A stretch of DNA of 37,183 bases, taken from assembly GCA_937929805.1 (NCBI GenBank), contig CALFUT010000030.1:1-37183 (forward strand). The letters run 5' to 3'. Numbering within the stretch: the stretch's first letter is position 1; every line of letters starts with the position of its first letter. Below, piece after piece: positions 8,948 to 17,330 of the stretch. The notes beneath the pieces are model-generated. The model worked only from the letters and a program-made list of their open reading frames with translations. It ran no database searches and was not told the DNA's origin. A program made the position numbers and the translations under genes. The stretch comes from an uncultured Pirellulaceae bacterium (GTDB lineage Bacteria; Planctomycetota; Planctomycetia; Pirellulales; Pirellulaceae).

Positions 8948-10741
8948 ATGTGCTTTCGGCTTCCAACTACTCTCATCTGTCTCAGCTGCCTTTTAGCTCT
9001 CTCGTGCATTGAAGCTACTTGCCTCAACAACCGAGCATCGGCAGATGATGTTTTACCTCCCGATCCGATAGGAAGTGTTTCTGCTTCGGAAGGCGTGCTG
9101 CAAATCTACGGGACCGACGACGACAACGTGATTGGAATTTCTTCCTCCGGAAATGGACTGCAGGTTGTCATTGACGACTATGATCACGGCGTGTTCCCGA
9201 TCCCTGCGGAAACTCTGCGAGTTCACGCAAAAGCGGGCAACGACACAATCGATCTTCAAGCTTCGTTGACGGTGCCCACTCAAATGTACGGCGGAGCGGG
9301 TGACGATACCATCCGTGGTGCAGCGGGTCAGGACGAGATCTACGGTGCGGGCGGGAATGATGAACTAATTGGTCGCGGAGGATCAGACAGGTTAGTGGGT
9401 GGCGTCGGCAATGACCGGCTTCTTGGGCAAGCGGGCGAAGACACCATTATTGGTTCGTCGGGAATCGATTTGATCTTTGGTGGAACGGGTGCTGACCAAT
9501 TGGACGGTGGCGCAGGCGACGACTATATCTACGGGAATGGTGGCCACGATCAGATCTTTGGAAGCGCTGGCAATGACACGATCTCCGGCGGCCTCGGACA
9601 CGACATTATCAACGACATGTCAGGAGACAACACAATACGTGGAGACGGCGGCGACGACTCAGTCTATGCCCCTCGCGGCAACAATATAGTTTTTGGTGGC
9701 ATGGGTCACGATTCGATTTGGACAGGAGATGGAGATGACCTACTCGATGGGGGTAGCGGGGACGACGATTTAACATCTGAGGGCGGAAACGATGTCATTT
9801 CAACGGGTTCCGGACGGAACACGGTCTGGGCGGGATACTACTGGTATGAAATCAATTTTTTCAATGGTCACAAGATAGTTTTTGGTGGCGATGGTGACGA
9901 CTCAATCCTCACCGGAAATGGAAATGACTTTATTTTCGCCGGCGATGGGTACAATGACATTTTTCCTGGGGAAGGCGACAATCAGATTGACGCTGGCAAA
10001 GACAATGACTCTATAGACCTAGAATTCGGAAACGACATAGTCAGCACTGGAGCCGGCGACGACAACATTTATGGCAATTGGCGGTCGGACGAACCAACGG
10101 AGTCAGCTCCGAAAACGATTGACCTAGGACCCGGCCATGACGAGGTTTACCTCGATAACGGTGACTTCGTTATCAACGCCGGGCCGGGCGATGACTCAAT
10201 CCATCTTGGTAATGGCGATCACCAAGTGGATGGTGGATCGGGTGATGACTCGATTCATGTTGAAATCGGAGCCTGTATCATATTTGGCGGAGATGGAAAC
10301 GATGGAATTTACGTCGCTCTCAGAGCTGATGAGGACGTGTGGATCCCCGGATCATTCGTATCGGGCGGCAATGGCAACGACGACATTTCAACCGGACCCG
10401 GTGACGATGTCATTGATGCGGGCGACGGAGTGAATTTCGTTTTTGCCGGTGCTGGCAATGACCGAATTTTCGGTGGCTCTGGCCCAGACGAAATTTACGG
10501 CGCTGAAGGCAACGATATCATCGAATCCGGGCCCGGTGACGACGCTATTTATGGCGGTGAAGGAAGTGACGGCATCCTAGCGGGAGACGGGGACGACTTA
10601 GTTTTTGGCGACGATTATTTACAGGGCGGCTTCGGCTTTAACTACCTCGACGGCGGCGAGGGAATCGACACCTATGGTGACTTTGGCGAACTGGGACACT
10701 TCAGCTTCGAGCTCGAGTTCGAACCACCAGCGGCGGAGTAG
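8948..10741 (+). CDS. Secreted RTX-type calcium-binding repeat protein
   Basis: 597 residues from the ATG at 8948, supported by AGGA eight bases upstream; an upstream in-frame ATG at 8867 would bury the signal peptide. Residues 1-32 form a Sec signal peptide (hydrophobic core TTLICLSCLLALS, cleavage after ASA). From about residue 85 to 580 there are more than thirty glycine/aspartate nonapeptides of the GGxGxDxhx kind (for example GGAGDDTI, GGSGDDSI), which in known RTX proteins bind calcium and fold into parallel beta-rolls outside the cell. No enzymatic domain is visible, so it may be structural or adhesive. Unlike classical RTX toxins it carries an N-terminal signal, and no type I secretion genes are near. 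The last 25 residues (acidic, aromatic) could hold a sorting signal, but I do not recognise one. Confidence 0.88.
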   Translation: MCFRLPTTLICLSCLLALSCIEATCLNNRASADDVLPPDPIGSVSASEGVLQIYGTDDDNVIGISSSGNGLQVVIDDYDHGVFPIPAETLRVHAKAGNDTIDLQASLTVPTQMYGGAGDDTIRGAAGQDEIYGAGGNDELIGRGGSDRLVGGVGNDRLLGQAGEDTIIGSSGIDLIFGGTGADQLDGGAGDDYIYGNGGHDQIFGSAGNDTISGGLGHDIINDMSGDNTIRGDGGDDSVYAPRGNNIVFGGMGHDSIWTGDGDDLLDGGSGDDDLTSEGGNDVISTGSGRNTVWAGYYWYEINFFNGHKIVFGGDGDDSILTGNGNDFIFAGDGYNDIFPGEGDNQIDAGKDNDSIDLEFGNDIVSTGAGDDNIYGNWRSDEPTESAPKTIDLGPGHDEVYLDNGDFVINAGPGDDSIHLGNGDHQVDGGSGDDSIHVEIGACIIFGGDGNDGIYVALRADEDVWIPGSFVSGGNGNDDISTGPGDDVIDAGDGVNFVFAGAGNDRIFGGSGPDEIYGAEGNDIIESGPGDDAIYGGEGSDGILAGDGDDLVFGDDYLQGGFGFNYLDGGEGIDTYGDFGELGHFSFELEFEPPAAE

Positions 10742-10813
10742 ATCGACCGTTGGTTGGTGGTCAAAATCAGATTGTTGGCCCAATAGCCTGTCAGAATTCG
10801 CCTTCCACTCGTT

Positions 10814-10850
10814 GCAATTGGTGACTTGCCGCACCAAATCCACCAATTGC
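10814..10850 (+). terminator. 10-bp inverted repeat downstream of the RTX gene
   Basis: GCAATTGGTG (10814-10823) is perfectly complementary to CACCAATTGC (10841-10850). The loop contains a second CACCAA (10832-10837), so the 5' arm can pair with either of two targets. Its position, 72 bases after the stop, suggests a 3'-end structure; it lacks a T-tract. Confidence 0.4.
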
Positions 10851-11052
10851 TCGTTTGCGAGTTAATACATGTTGGCAGGGATAACCTTCAACGACTTTGA
10901 CGGGTGAGCCCCCAATCAAGCCCGTTCAATTCGGCCCAACGAGCATTTTGCCGGTTGCCAAAGCCCGTCTTTGCGTAGTATCCTAGACACGAATAGGGAT
11001 TTGTTAGCCGCTTGCAGCCTTCATCTGCTAAAGAGCCTTCTACAGTCGTCTG

Positions 11053-11113
11053 TGCGTTTTCTCGACATCTTCATGTCGGCCGAAAACGTATCCGACGCCC
11101 GCGATTGATCGCG
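11053..11113 (+). promoter_or_regulatory. Structured leader: two hairpins before the cystathionine gamma-synthase gene
   Basis: Hairpin 1: CGTTTTC (11055-11061) pairs with GAAAACG (11082-11088), extendable by one T-A and one G-U. After a 1x3 internal loop, CGACAT (11063-11068) pairs with ATGTCG (11073-11078) around a CTTC tetraloop. Hairpin 2: CGCGA (11100-11104), loop TTGA, TCGCG (11109-11113). Together they sit 75-135 bases before the ATG and are followed by a T-rich stretch. It does not look like a known SAM or cobalamin riboswitch to me. Regulation by this element is inference. Confidence 0.4.
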
Positions 11114-11187
11114 ACGAAGCTCGATGATGATCCTCGCTTTGGCCAGACGAATCTTCTCAGTATTTGTTTTGCCTTTTTTAGCTGTAA

Positions 11188-12438
11188 ATGTCTGCCATGC
11201 CAGTGACTCAGCAGGAGCGTCGATTGTCCTCTCACGCCAAACCTCAAACACCGTCCTCTTCGACCGACCAACGTGGCGTATCCACAATCTCTGTCCACGC
11301 CGGAGAAGCGCGGCAGAAACCGGTCGATTCGATCACCGATCCCGTGGTGATGGCGTCAACGTTCACTTTTGAAAACACTCAGTCGATTATCGACTTCATT
11401 GAACAAGATCAAAAACGGGGCGAGTACGGTCGCTATGGGACGCCGGGCGAACAAGTCGTCGAAAAGAAACTTGCCGCGTTGGAAGGAGCCGAAGAAGGCA
11501 TCCTGTTCTCCAGCGGAATGGCGGCTTTCGTCGGCCTGCTAAATGCAAAGCTGAACAGCGGCGACGAGATCATTTTCTTCGATGAATGTTACCATCGATC
11601 CCGCGAGTACTGCCGCAAGCACTTGTCACGATTCGGCGTGGTCACCCGTGAGGTGAAAACTGGCGACTATGACGCGATGGAGGCCGCCATCAACTCGAAC
11701 ACCCGGATGCTGGTTAGCGAATCGCCAACGAACCCGCACTTGAGCGTGATCGACTTGCAAAAATTCGCGGACGTCGGCAAACGAAACAATGTCGACACCG
11801 TGATCGATGCGACTCTGGCGACACCGTTCAACCTGCAACCGATTCAAGCGGGCGTCGACTATGTAATGCACTCGGCGACCAAGTACCTTGGCGGTCACAA
11901 TGACCTGTTGGCCGGCGTCGTGCTGGGCAAGAAGGAAAAGCTGGCCGACGTCCGCAACCTGCGAGGCATCATGGGCGCGATCAATTCGCCTCACAATTGC
12001 TACCTGCTGGAGCGAGGATTGAAAACGTTCTCGTTGAGAATGCAACAACACAACCGCAACGGCCAAGCGGTTGCCGAATTCTTGGACGGTCATCCGCGAG
12101 TCGAAAAGGTCTACTATCCGGGCCTGCCGTCTCATCCGGGCCACGAAACTGCTGCGGCTCAAATGCGTGGCTTTGGTGGCCTAGTCACTTTCGAAGTGAA
12201 GGACGCCGATTGGCGAGCCACCGCCGATATCGTTGACGCGGCAAATATTTTCCGCATCGCTCCTAGCTTGGGCGGGGTCGAGTCGTTGATCGAACAACCG
12301 TTGGTGATGAGCTATTTCACTTGCACGCCCGAAGAACGAAAATCCTTTGGCATCAGCGACAACATGATCCGCATCGCTTGCGGAATCGAGGACTCGCAGG
12401 ACTTGATCGCCGATCTGGATCAAGCGTTGGGCCAATGA
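11188..12438 (+). CDS. Cystathionine gamma-synthase / trans-sulfuration PLP enzyme
   Basis: 416 residues of the Cys/Met-metabolism PLP family (fold type I). The cofactor lysine is Lys232 in HSATKYLGGHND, with Asp207 contacting the pyridine nitrogen (VIDATLATPF). Other family segments are YGRYGTPGEQVVEKKLAALEG, ESPTNPHL and the C-terminal APSLGGVESLIEQP, where the Ser binds substrate carboxylate. The segment order and wording (RNLRGIMG, RGLKTFSLRMQQHN, VYYPGLPSHPGHE) are closest to plant-type cystathionine gamma-synthase, which joins an activated homoserine to cysteine. A gamma- or beta-lyase cannot be excluded. The first 30 residues are a poorly conserved extension; a start at 11197 (second Met) is equally possible. 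The usual RYGNPT is RYGTPG here. It is convergent with the ABC ATPase, 27 bases away. Confidence 0.85.
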   Translation: MSAMPVTQQERRLSSHAKPQTPSSSTDQRGVSTISVHAGEARQKPVDSITDPVVMASTFTFENTQSIIDFIEQDQKRGEYGRYGTPGEQVVEKKLAALEGAEEGILFSSGMAAFVGLLNAKLNSGDEIIFFDECYHRSREYCRKHLSRFGVVTREVKTGDYDAMEAAINSNTRMLVSESPTNPHLSVIDLQKFADVGKRNNVDTVIDATLATPFNLQPIQAGVDYVMHSATKYLGGHNDLLAGVVLGKKEKLADVRNLRGIMGAINSPHNCYLLERGLKTFSLRMQQHNRNGQAVAEFLDGHPRVEKVYYPGLPSHPGHETAAAQMRGFGGLVTFEVKDADWRATADIVDAANIFRIAPSLGGVESLIEQPLVMSYFTCTPEERKSFGISDNMIRIACGIEDSQDLIADLDQALGQ

Positions 12439-12465
12439 TGCGGTTGTTCCAATGACTTGGCCAAC

Positions 12466-13254
12466 TCAAAGCTCAAACGGCAGGGCCCGGTACCAACCAG
12501 ATTCTTCGTCGACCTTCACTGGGACGTCGTACAACTGAGTCAGATTCTCGCTGGTCAGGACGTCAGCTTTTGGGCCGGCGGCCAAGATAGATCCCGATTT
12601 GAGTAAGACAACGTGCTCGATCGCCGGAATGATTTCATCGATGTGATGCGTCACTACGATCACGGTTTTGTCTTCCTTGATCAACCGATCGATTGTCTGC
12701 ATGTATTGAAACTTGGCTGGCAGATCCAACCCGTTAGTTGGTTCGTCCAAAATCAAAGCCTCCGGATCCGTCACTAAGGCACGAGCCAACAGAAACCGCC
12801 GTTGCTCGCCCGTCGACATTTTCAAATAGTTCTTATCACGCAGTTCGTAGATCCCAAGCTCCTTCATCAACCCGTCTGCGATTCCAAGTTGCTCAGTCGT
12901 AAATTCTTGATGAGTAAAATTCGCTAGGCTGGCATGGAATCCAGTTCGAACAACGCCCGCGCCCTCGGTGAATGGATTGAAGTTCTGCTGCAGATCCAGT
13001 GAGACGATTCCCAACCGTTTTCGCAGTTCCCAGACACTCCAATTCGATTGCCCCAACACCTTCCAAGATCCATCTTGCCCAAGATGCGGGTACACGTCAC
13101 GGCTGATCGTCCGCAGCAGCGTCGATTTTCCGGCTCCGTTGGGGCCGATAATCGCGGTGTTCTGACCTGCGGGAATGCACAGGGTCAGATCATCGAAAAC
13201 TTTCTTCAAGCCGCGGTAGATGTCAACGTTGGCGATATCGAGGATGTTGGGCAT
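12466..13254 (-). CDS. Orphan ABC transporter ATP-binding protein
   Basis: A 262-residue ATPase with Walker A GPNGAGKS (37-44), a QQ-containing Q-loop near 89-90, signature STGEQ (147-151, with MSTGEQRRFLLARAL), Walker B LILDEP (167-172) and switch His203. It is a single ABC domain without membrane part, and no permease or binding protein gene is adjacent. The sequence style resembles YlmA/ModF-like ATPases, whose partners are often unknown. It may serve a permease encoded elsewhere or have a non-transport role. The unusual signature STGEQ instead of SGGQ is common in that subgroup. Confidence 0.85.
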   Translation of the reverse strand: MPNILDIANVDIYRGLKKVFDDLTLCIPAGQNTAIIGPNGAGKSTLLRTISRDVYPHLGQDGSWKVLGQSNWSVWELRKRLGIVSLDLQQNFNPFTEGAGVVRTGFHASLANFTHQEFTTEQLGIADGLMKELGIYELRDKNYLKMSTGEQRRFLLARALVTDPEALILDEPTNGLDLPAKFQYMQTIDRLIKEDKTVIVVTHHIDEIIPAIEHVVLLKSGSILAAGPKADVLTSENLTQLYDVPVKVDEESGWYRALPFEL

Positions 13255-13542
13255 AGCTGCAAATTGTCGCCGAGGGGCTGTTGATCAAACCAATCGTTGA
13301 TCGATCCGATCATATCAAAGTGCCACTCGAAGATCAGCAGCTTCTGACGTGCCCCAGCGAGCAGGCCGTTACGCGTAGAGCATGTGACGGTAGACGAACC
13401 CAACACCTTTACAGCAAACATGCTGGCATAGCTCTTTGTTAGTGTGGCTGCAGGTCAGAAAATGCCATTGCGGCCTGTCGCACATTTGTGTAACGACGAA
13501 CACTTGAAAGCACCGTCGAACCTTGATTAACGCAAAAGTCGC

Positions 13543-14550
13543 ATGTTATTTCACGTTACTAAACCGCTGCTGGTCACTTCCATCTGCCTAGCCGTAGTCT
13601 CGTTTGCTCATGGGTTGGTCCACGGACAAGGGGACTTTGAAACTCCGGACGCACAGCCCATTGAGCCTTTGCCGACTTTCTTTGATAGTGAATCGGCTGA
13701 TCCAATCGCGTCAATTTTTCTGCAGAACGACGCTCCAGTTTCTCAGTCAACCCTTTACCAAGACTTGTACTCAGTACCGACGAGTGAATATGCGGCCCCT
13801 GCGGCCGACTTCAATTCAGGAGTACCCCAACAAGACATCGTTTACTCAGACGAAGTCGAATACGTTTCCGAACCGGAACTCAGCGGAAACGACCCAACCT
13901 GGGCGGATGCGGAGAGATTCCCAAGACGCCTCAAGCGGCGTCGCGGTAGACTGTGGACAGCCAGTTTTTTTGGCGGACCATCGTTCGTGAACAATGCTGA
14001 GAATGAGCACGGTGCCGCGGCTAGACATGCGGAGCAAGGAGGTGCAATCGGAATTGCGATTGGGAAGTACTGGGAACGCACCGATTGGCGTGTCCGATCG
14101 GAACTAGAATATTCTTGGCGGGCCAATGAAATCGAATCGCGAGAGATGCTTATATCCCGAACGTTCTTCGATGTGGCCGGTTCCGTGAAACGATCAACCG
14201 CCATGGTCAATTTTTACTTCGAGGGTAACGCCCCCCCCGAGCATCGATTGACATCCTACATTGGCCTTGGACTTGGGAGCACGAACACTCAAATCACCGA
14301 CACTCTGAACGGTCGCGATTTCGCTGCAGGCGACGGGACAGCGTTCGCTGTTCAAGGCATGATCGGCGTCAACTACGAAATCTTCCCTGATCGAGCTCAT
14401 TTTTTCACCGAACTGCGCGGACTGCGAACATCGGATACGGACATTGACATGCTCCGCGTCGGCTCCTCAAGGCCCAACTCTCTAGGAGTCTCTGAAGACG
14501 TTGGGGGCTTCACCTTCGACTTACTGTTCGGTCTACGCTTCCAGCTCTGA
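13543..14550 (+). CDS. Exported outer-membrane beta-barrel candidate
   Basis: 335 residues. Residues 1-28 form a signal peptide (basic start, core LLVTSICLAVVSFAHGL, cleavage near VHG-Q). An acidic, low-complexity stretch follows (30-125), then from about 140 (RGRLWTASFFGGPSFV) alternating amphipathic strands typical of a small porin-like barrel, ending in TFDLLFGLRFQL with aromatic/hydrophobic alternation. I do not recognise a named family; OmpA-like barrel proteins and planctomycete outer-membrane proteins look like this. It is monocistronic and convergent with ndk. Function unknown. Confidence 0.6.
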   Translation: MLFHVTKPLLVTSICLAVVSFAHGLVHGQGDFETPDAQPIEPLPTFFDSESADPIASIFLQNDAPVSQSTLYQDLYSVPTSEYAAPAADFNSGVPQQDIVYSDEVEYVSEPELSGNDPTWADAERFPRRLKRRRGRLWTASFFGGPSFVNNAENEHGAAARHAEQGGAIGIAIGKYWERTDWRVRSELEYSWRANEIESREMLISRTFFDVAGSVKRSTAMVNFYFEGNAPPEHRLTSYIGLGLGSTNTQITDTLNGRDFAAGDGTAFAVQGMIGVNYEIFPDRAHFFTELRGLRTSDTDIDMLRVGSSRPNSLGVSEDVGGFTFDLLFGLRFQL

Positions 14551-14603
14551 GCGAATAGAACGCCCGTGCGAGTTCGGTTGGAAAGCAGAAGCACTCGGTA
14601 TGA

Positions 14604-15062
14604 CTACTCGTCCGACGCGCGGAAGCTGCCGACGAGGACTGGCGTGTAGCCGCAGATTTCATTCGCATCAAAGTACAAATCGATCTCGCGAGCTGCGGCT
14701 TCAGGACCGTCGCTGGCGTGGACCAAGTTCATCTGGCGGCTACTGCTGAAATCGCCTCGGATCGTTCCGGCTGCCGCAGTCAGGCCGTTGGTGGCTCCCA
14801 ACATGTCGCGAACCACTCGGATGACGTCCAAACCTTCCAACACCAATGCCACGACCGGTGATGAGGTAATGAATGCCTCCAATCCCCCGTAGAATGGCTT
14901 CTCAACGTGCTCGGCGTAGTGCTTTTGCGACAGCTCGGGCGTCACTTGCAGCATTTTCATCCCCACAATGTTGATCGCTTTGTCCTCGAAACGCGCAATC
15001 AGGCGTCCGATCAGTCGTCGCTCGACAGCGTCAGGCTTCAGCAAAATAAGGGAACGTTCCAT
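14604..15062 (-). CDS. ndk: Nucleoside diphosphate kinase
   Basis: A 152-residue cytoplasmic enzyme that moves the gamma-phosphate from ATP to other nucleoside diphosphates through a phospho-histidine. The active His115 lies in NLVHASDGPEAA; Lys9 (LLKPDAVERR), the GTIRGDF loop and the Kpn-loop region MLGATNGLTAAA are all present. Length is about ten residues above the bacterial norm. The usual G(A/P)TNPxxAxPGT is GATNGLTAAAGT here, a mild deviation. It is divergent from korA, and the 301-base gap between them has several dyads. Confidence 0.96.
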   Translation of the reverse strand: MERSLILLKPDAVERRLIGRLIARFEDKAINIVGMKMLQVTPELSQKHYAEHVEKPFYGGLEAFITSSPVVALVLEGLDVIRVVRDMLGATNGLTAAAGTIRGDFSSSRQMNLVHASDGPEAAAREIDLYFDANEICGYTPVLVGSFRASDE

Positions 15063-15363
15063 GGTCTGGGTCTTTCGTTGCGTATTGAGGTGGTTTGAAT
15101 GTTGTCAAATTCTTGGTTGAAACCTTGATTTGACAGAGTTTAGCAAAGTTTTGCCCCTTTCGAAAAGCGGTTATCTTTGTGAAACTATTAGCCGATAACC
15201 AAATTTACTGCCTGCGCCGAATGTTGGGCGTAGGGGCAATCTAACGACCAATTCAGCGTCACCGTCCCAAAACTCAATCGACCTGAGCGTTGTTTCGGAC
15301 GGTCCTTCTTCCCCGACGAACTGCCAAAAATTTTCGCCAGTTCGTGTTCACGATGAGCCTTTT
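15063..15363. other. Divergent ndk/korA regulatory region with four inverted repeats
   Basis: No gene. There are four dyads: GTCAAAT...ATTTGAC (15104-15134) with an inner GGTT/AACC; GGTTATC...GATAACC (15169-15200); a 10-bp hairpin TGCC-TGCGCC / GGCGTA-GG-GGCA (15209-15238); and ACCGTCC...GGACGGT (15261-15303). Both promoters must lie here. Confidence 0.45.
15104..15134. promoter_or_regulatory. 31-bp near-palindrome upstream of ndk
   Basis: GTCAAAT arms at both ends and a GGTT-GA-AACC centre give a compound dyad 42 bases before the ndk start. It is a candidate operator or leader hairpin; no regulator is known. Confidence 0.35.
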
Positions 15364-17238
15364 ATGATTAGCGTATCGGATCAGTTTCCACCCACAAACA
15401 AACCGTCTGAATCAGTAACAGGAGTCACCGTCCGCTTGGCGGGTGATTCAGGCGACGGAATGCAGCTGCTGGGAACTCAGCTTACCAACACGTCGGCCCT
15501 TTCCGGAAACGACGTCGCAACGTTTCCCGACTTCCCGGCCGAGATCCGTGCGCCTATCGGAACCCGTGCGGGCGTCAGTGGATTCCAAGTTCGATTTTCT
15601 TCGGAAGACATTTTCACACCGGGCGACGGCCTAGACGCGCTGATTTGCATGAATCCTGCGGCGTTGGTGACGAACCTCCAAGATTTGAAAAAGACCGGAA
15701 TTCTAATCGTTAACACGGACAACTTTGACAAGAAGGGGTTCAAGCTGGCAAAGCTCGATACCAACCCGCTGGAAGACGGCACGGTTGAAGGCTACCGAAC
15801 CATCGAGGTTCCGATGTCGACGTTGACTCGCGGCGCGGTTGAGAAAACGGGTTTGTCCAGCAAACTAGCTGACCGCTGCAAAAACTTTTTCGCGATGGGT
15901 TTAGTTTTCTGGCTATACGGCCGAGACGTTGAGCCAACCTTACGATTCATCGAAGCGAAGTTCAGCAAAAAGCCCGAGATTGCCGAGGCGAACCGCTTGG
16001 CATTGAAATCCGGATGGGCCTACGGAGAAACCACCGAAGCTTTTGCGTCGACCTACCAAGTTGCTGCCGCGAAATTGCCGCCAGGCAAGTACCGAAATGT
16101 GATGGGCAACCAAGCATTGGCTTGGGGATTGATCGCAGCGGCCAAACTAAGCGACAAGGAATTGTTCTTAGGCAGCTATCCGATCACTCCTGCGAGTGAC
16201 ATTCTGCACGAGCTTAGCAAGCACAAGAATTTTGGCGTTCGTACGTTTCAGGCGGAAGACGAAATCGCAGCCGTTTGCAGCACCATTGGCGCGGCTTTTG
16301 GCGGCAGCATGGCAATCACGACCAGCAGCGGCCCCGGCATTGCTCTCAAAGGCGAAGGCATGGGCTTGGGCATGATCTTGGAGCTGCCGATGCTGATTAT
16401 CGACGTCCAACGCGGCGGACCAAGCACCGGTCTACCAACGAAGACGGAACAATCAGACCTACTGATGGCGATGCACGGTCGCAATGGTGAATCACCGCTG
16501 CCAATCATTGCGGCTCGCAGTCCGGCCGACTGTTTTCAGACTGCGATCGAGGCGTGGCAAGTTGCGACGCGTTACATGACGCCCGTCATGATTCTTTCGG
16601 ATGGTTACATTGCCAACGGTGCCGAGCCTTGGAAGATCCCGGACGTGTCGGATTTGCCAGAAATCAAAATCGAACACCCTGGACCAAACGAAAACGGCGA
16701 GCCGTTTCATCCTTACACTCGCAACGAGAATTTGGCACGGCCTTGGGCCATTCCTGGCACCAAAGGGTTGATGCACCGCGTGGGTGGATTGGAAAAGAAA
16801 GATGGCTCGGGAGAGGTAAGCTACGACCCGGACAACCACCAACACATGGTGGAAACTCGCGCGAAGAAAGTCCAAATGGCGGCCGACTTCATTGGACCTG
16901 CCGAGGTCTTTGGCAAAGACTCTGGCACGTTGGTGATCAGCTGGGGCGGCACCTACGGCGCATGCCACACCGCGGTTGAGCAATGTATCTCGCAAGGCGT
17001 TGACGTAGGGCACGTCCATCTTCGCTGGATCAATCCATTCCCGAAAAATTTGGGCGAGGTGATTGCAAAGTACGACCGCGTGCTTGTCCCAGAGTTAAAC
17101 AACGGGCAGCTTCGTCTGCTGCTGAAGAACGAGTTCGTGATCGATGCGATCGGACTAAACAAAATCAAAGGCAAACCGTTTCACGTCAGCGAACTGATGG
17201 AAAAAATCCATGAAGTCTCGGCTGCCGCGACTGTTTAA
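15364..17238 (+). CDS. korA: 2-oxoacid:ferredoxin oxidoreductase, alpha subunit (gamma-alpha fusion)
   Basis: 624 residues. The N-terminal gamma domain (about 20-210) starts with VRLAGDSGDGMQLLG. The alpha domain follows, with GSYPITPASDI near 270, FQAEDEIAAV near 295, a GPGIALKGEGMG segment near 322 and QRGGPSTGLPTKTEQSDL near 350. This is the layout of two-subunit 2-oxoglutarate/pyruvate:ferredoxin oxidoreductases. With the beta subunit encoded 92 bases downstream it decarboxylates a 2-oxoacid to acyl-CoA and reduces ferredoxin. The GLPTKTEQ motif and the two-subunit form favour 2-oxoglutarate, but the substrate is not proven by sequence. Confidence 0.9.
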   Translation: MISVSDQFPPTNKPSESVTGVTVRLAGDSGDGMQLLGTQLTNTSALSGNDVATFPDFPAEIRAPIGTRAGVSGFQVRFSSEDIFTPGDGLDALICMNPAALVTNLQDLKKTGILIVNTDNFDKKGFKLAKLDTNPLEDGTVEGYRTIEVPMSTLTRGAVEKTGLSSKLADRCKNFFAMGLVFWLYGRDVEPTLRFIEAKFSKKPEIAEANRLALKSGWAYGETTEAFASTYQVAAAKLPPGKYRNVMGNQALAWGLIAAAKLSDKELFLGSYPITPASDILHELSKHKNFGVRTFQAEDEIAAVCSTIGAAFGGSMAITTSSGPGIALKGEGMGLGMILELPMLIIDVQRGGPSTGLPTKTEQSDLLMAMHGRNGESPLPIIAARSPADCFQTAIEAWQVATRYMTPVMILSDGYIANGAEPWKIPDVSDLPEIKIEHPGPNENGEPFHPYTRNENLARPWAIPGTKGLMHRVGGLEKKDGSGEVSYDPDNHQHMVETRAKKVQMAADFIGPAEVFGKDSGTLVISWGGTYGACHTAVEQCISQGVDVGHVHLRWINPFPKNLGEVIAKYDRVLVPELNNGQLRLLLKNEFVIDAIGLNKIKGKPFHVSELMEKIHEVSAAATV

Positions 17239-17330
17239 ACCTGATCGCTCGGATACACAACCACGCCTTCCAAACTGAACAACGACCATTAGGCAACCGT
17301 CAGTTGCCAAAAATTTACTAGGTTAATTCT

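Larger units (their letters stand above)
10742..11187. other. 446-base intergenic region rich in hairpins
   Basis: No gene is supported here. The first part holds a 10-bp inverted repeat (10814-10850) that probably belongs to the 3' end of the RTX gene. A TTGACGGG/CCCGTTCAA near-perfect pair follows (10897-10929). The last 130 bases before the next ATG hold two well-formed hairpins (11053-11090 and 11100-11113) and then a T-rich stretch (about 11160-11180). Some open frames cross it on the minus strand, but none looks like a protein family. Confidence 0.5.

Noticed and set aside
9290-10640. Repeated GGCGGxGAxGAC-like DNA in the RTX gene as a possible repeat array or CRISPR
   Set aside because: The repetition follows the codons of the nonapeptide and has no uniform spacer; it is explained by the protein.
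10742-11187. Known SAM riboswitch before the methionine-pathway gene
   Set aside because: I could not find the conserved SAM-I, SAM-II or SAM/SAH core; only unassigned hairpins are present.
11626-12162. 178-codon minus-strand frame inside the PLP enzyme
   Set aside because: Antisense shadow of a well-conserved gene.
16492-17019. 175-codon minus-strand frame inside korA
   Set aside because: Antisense shadow of a well-conserved gene.
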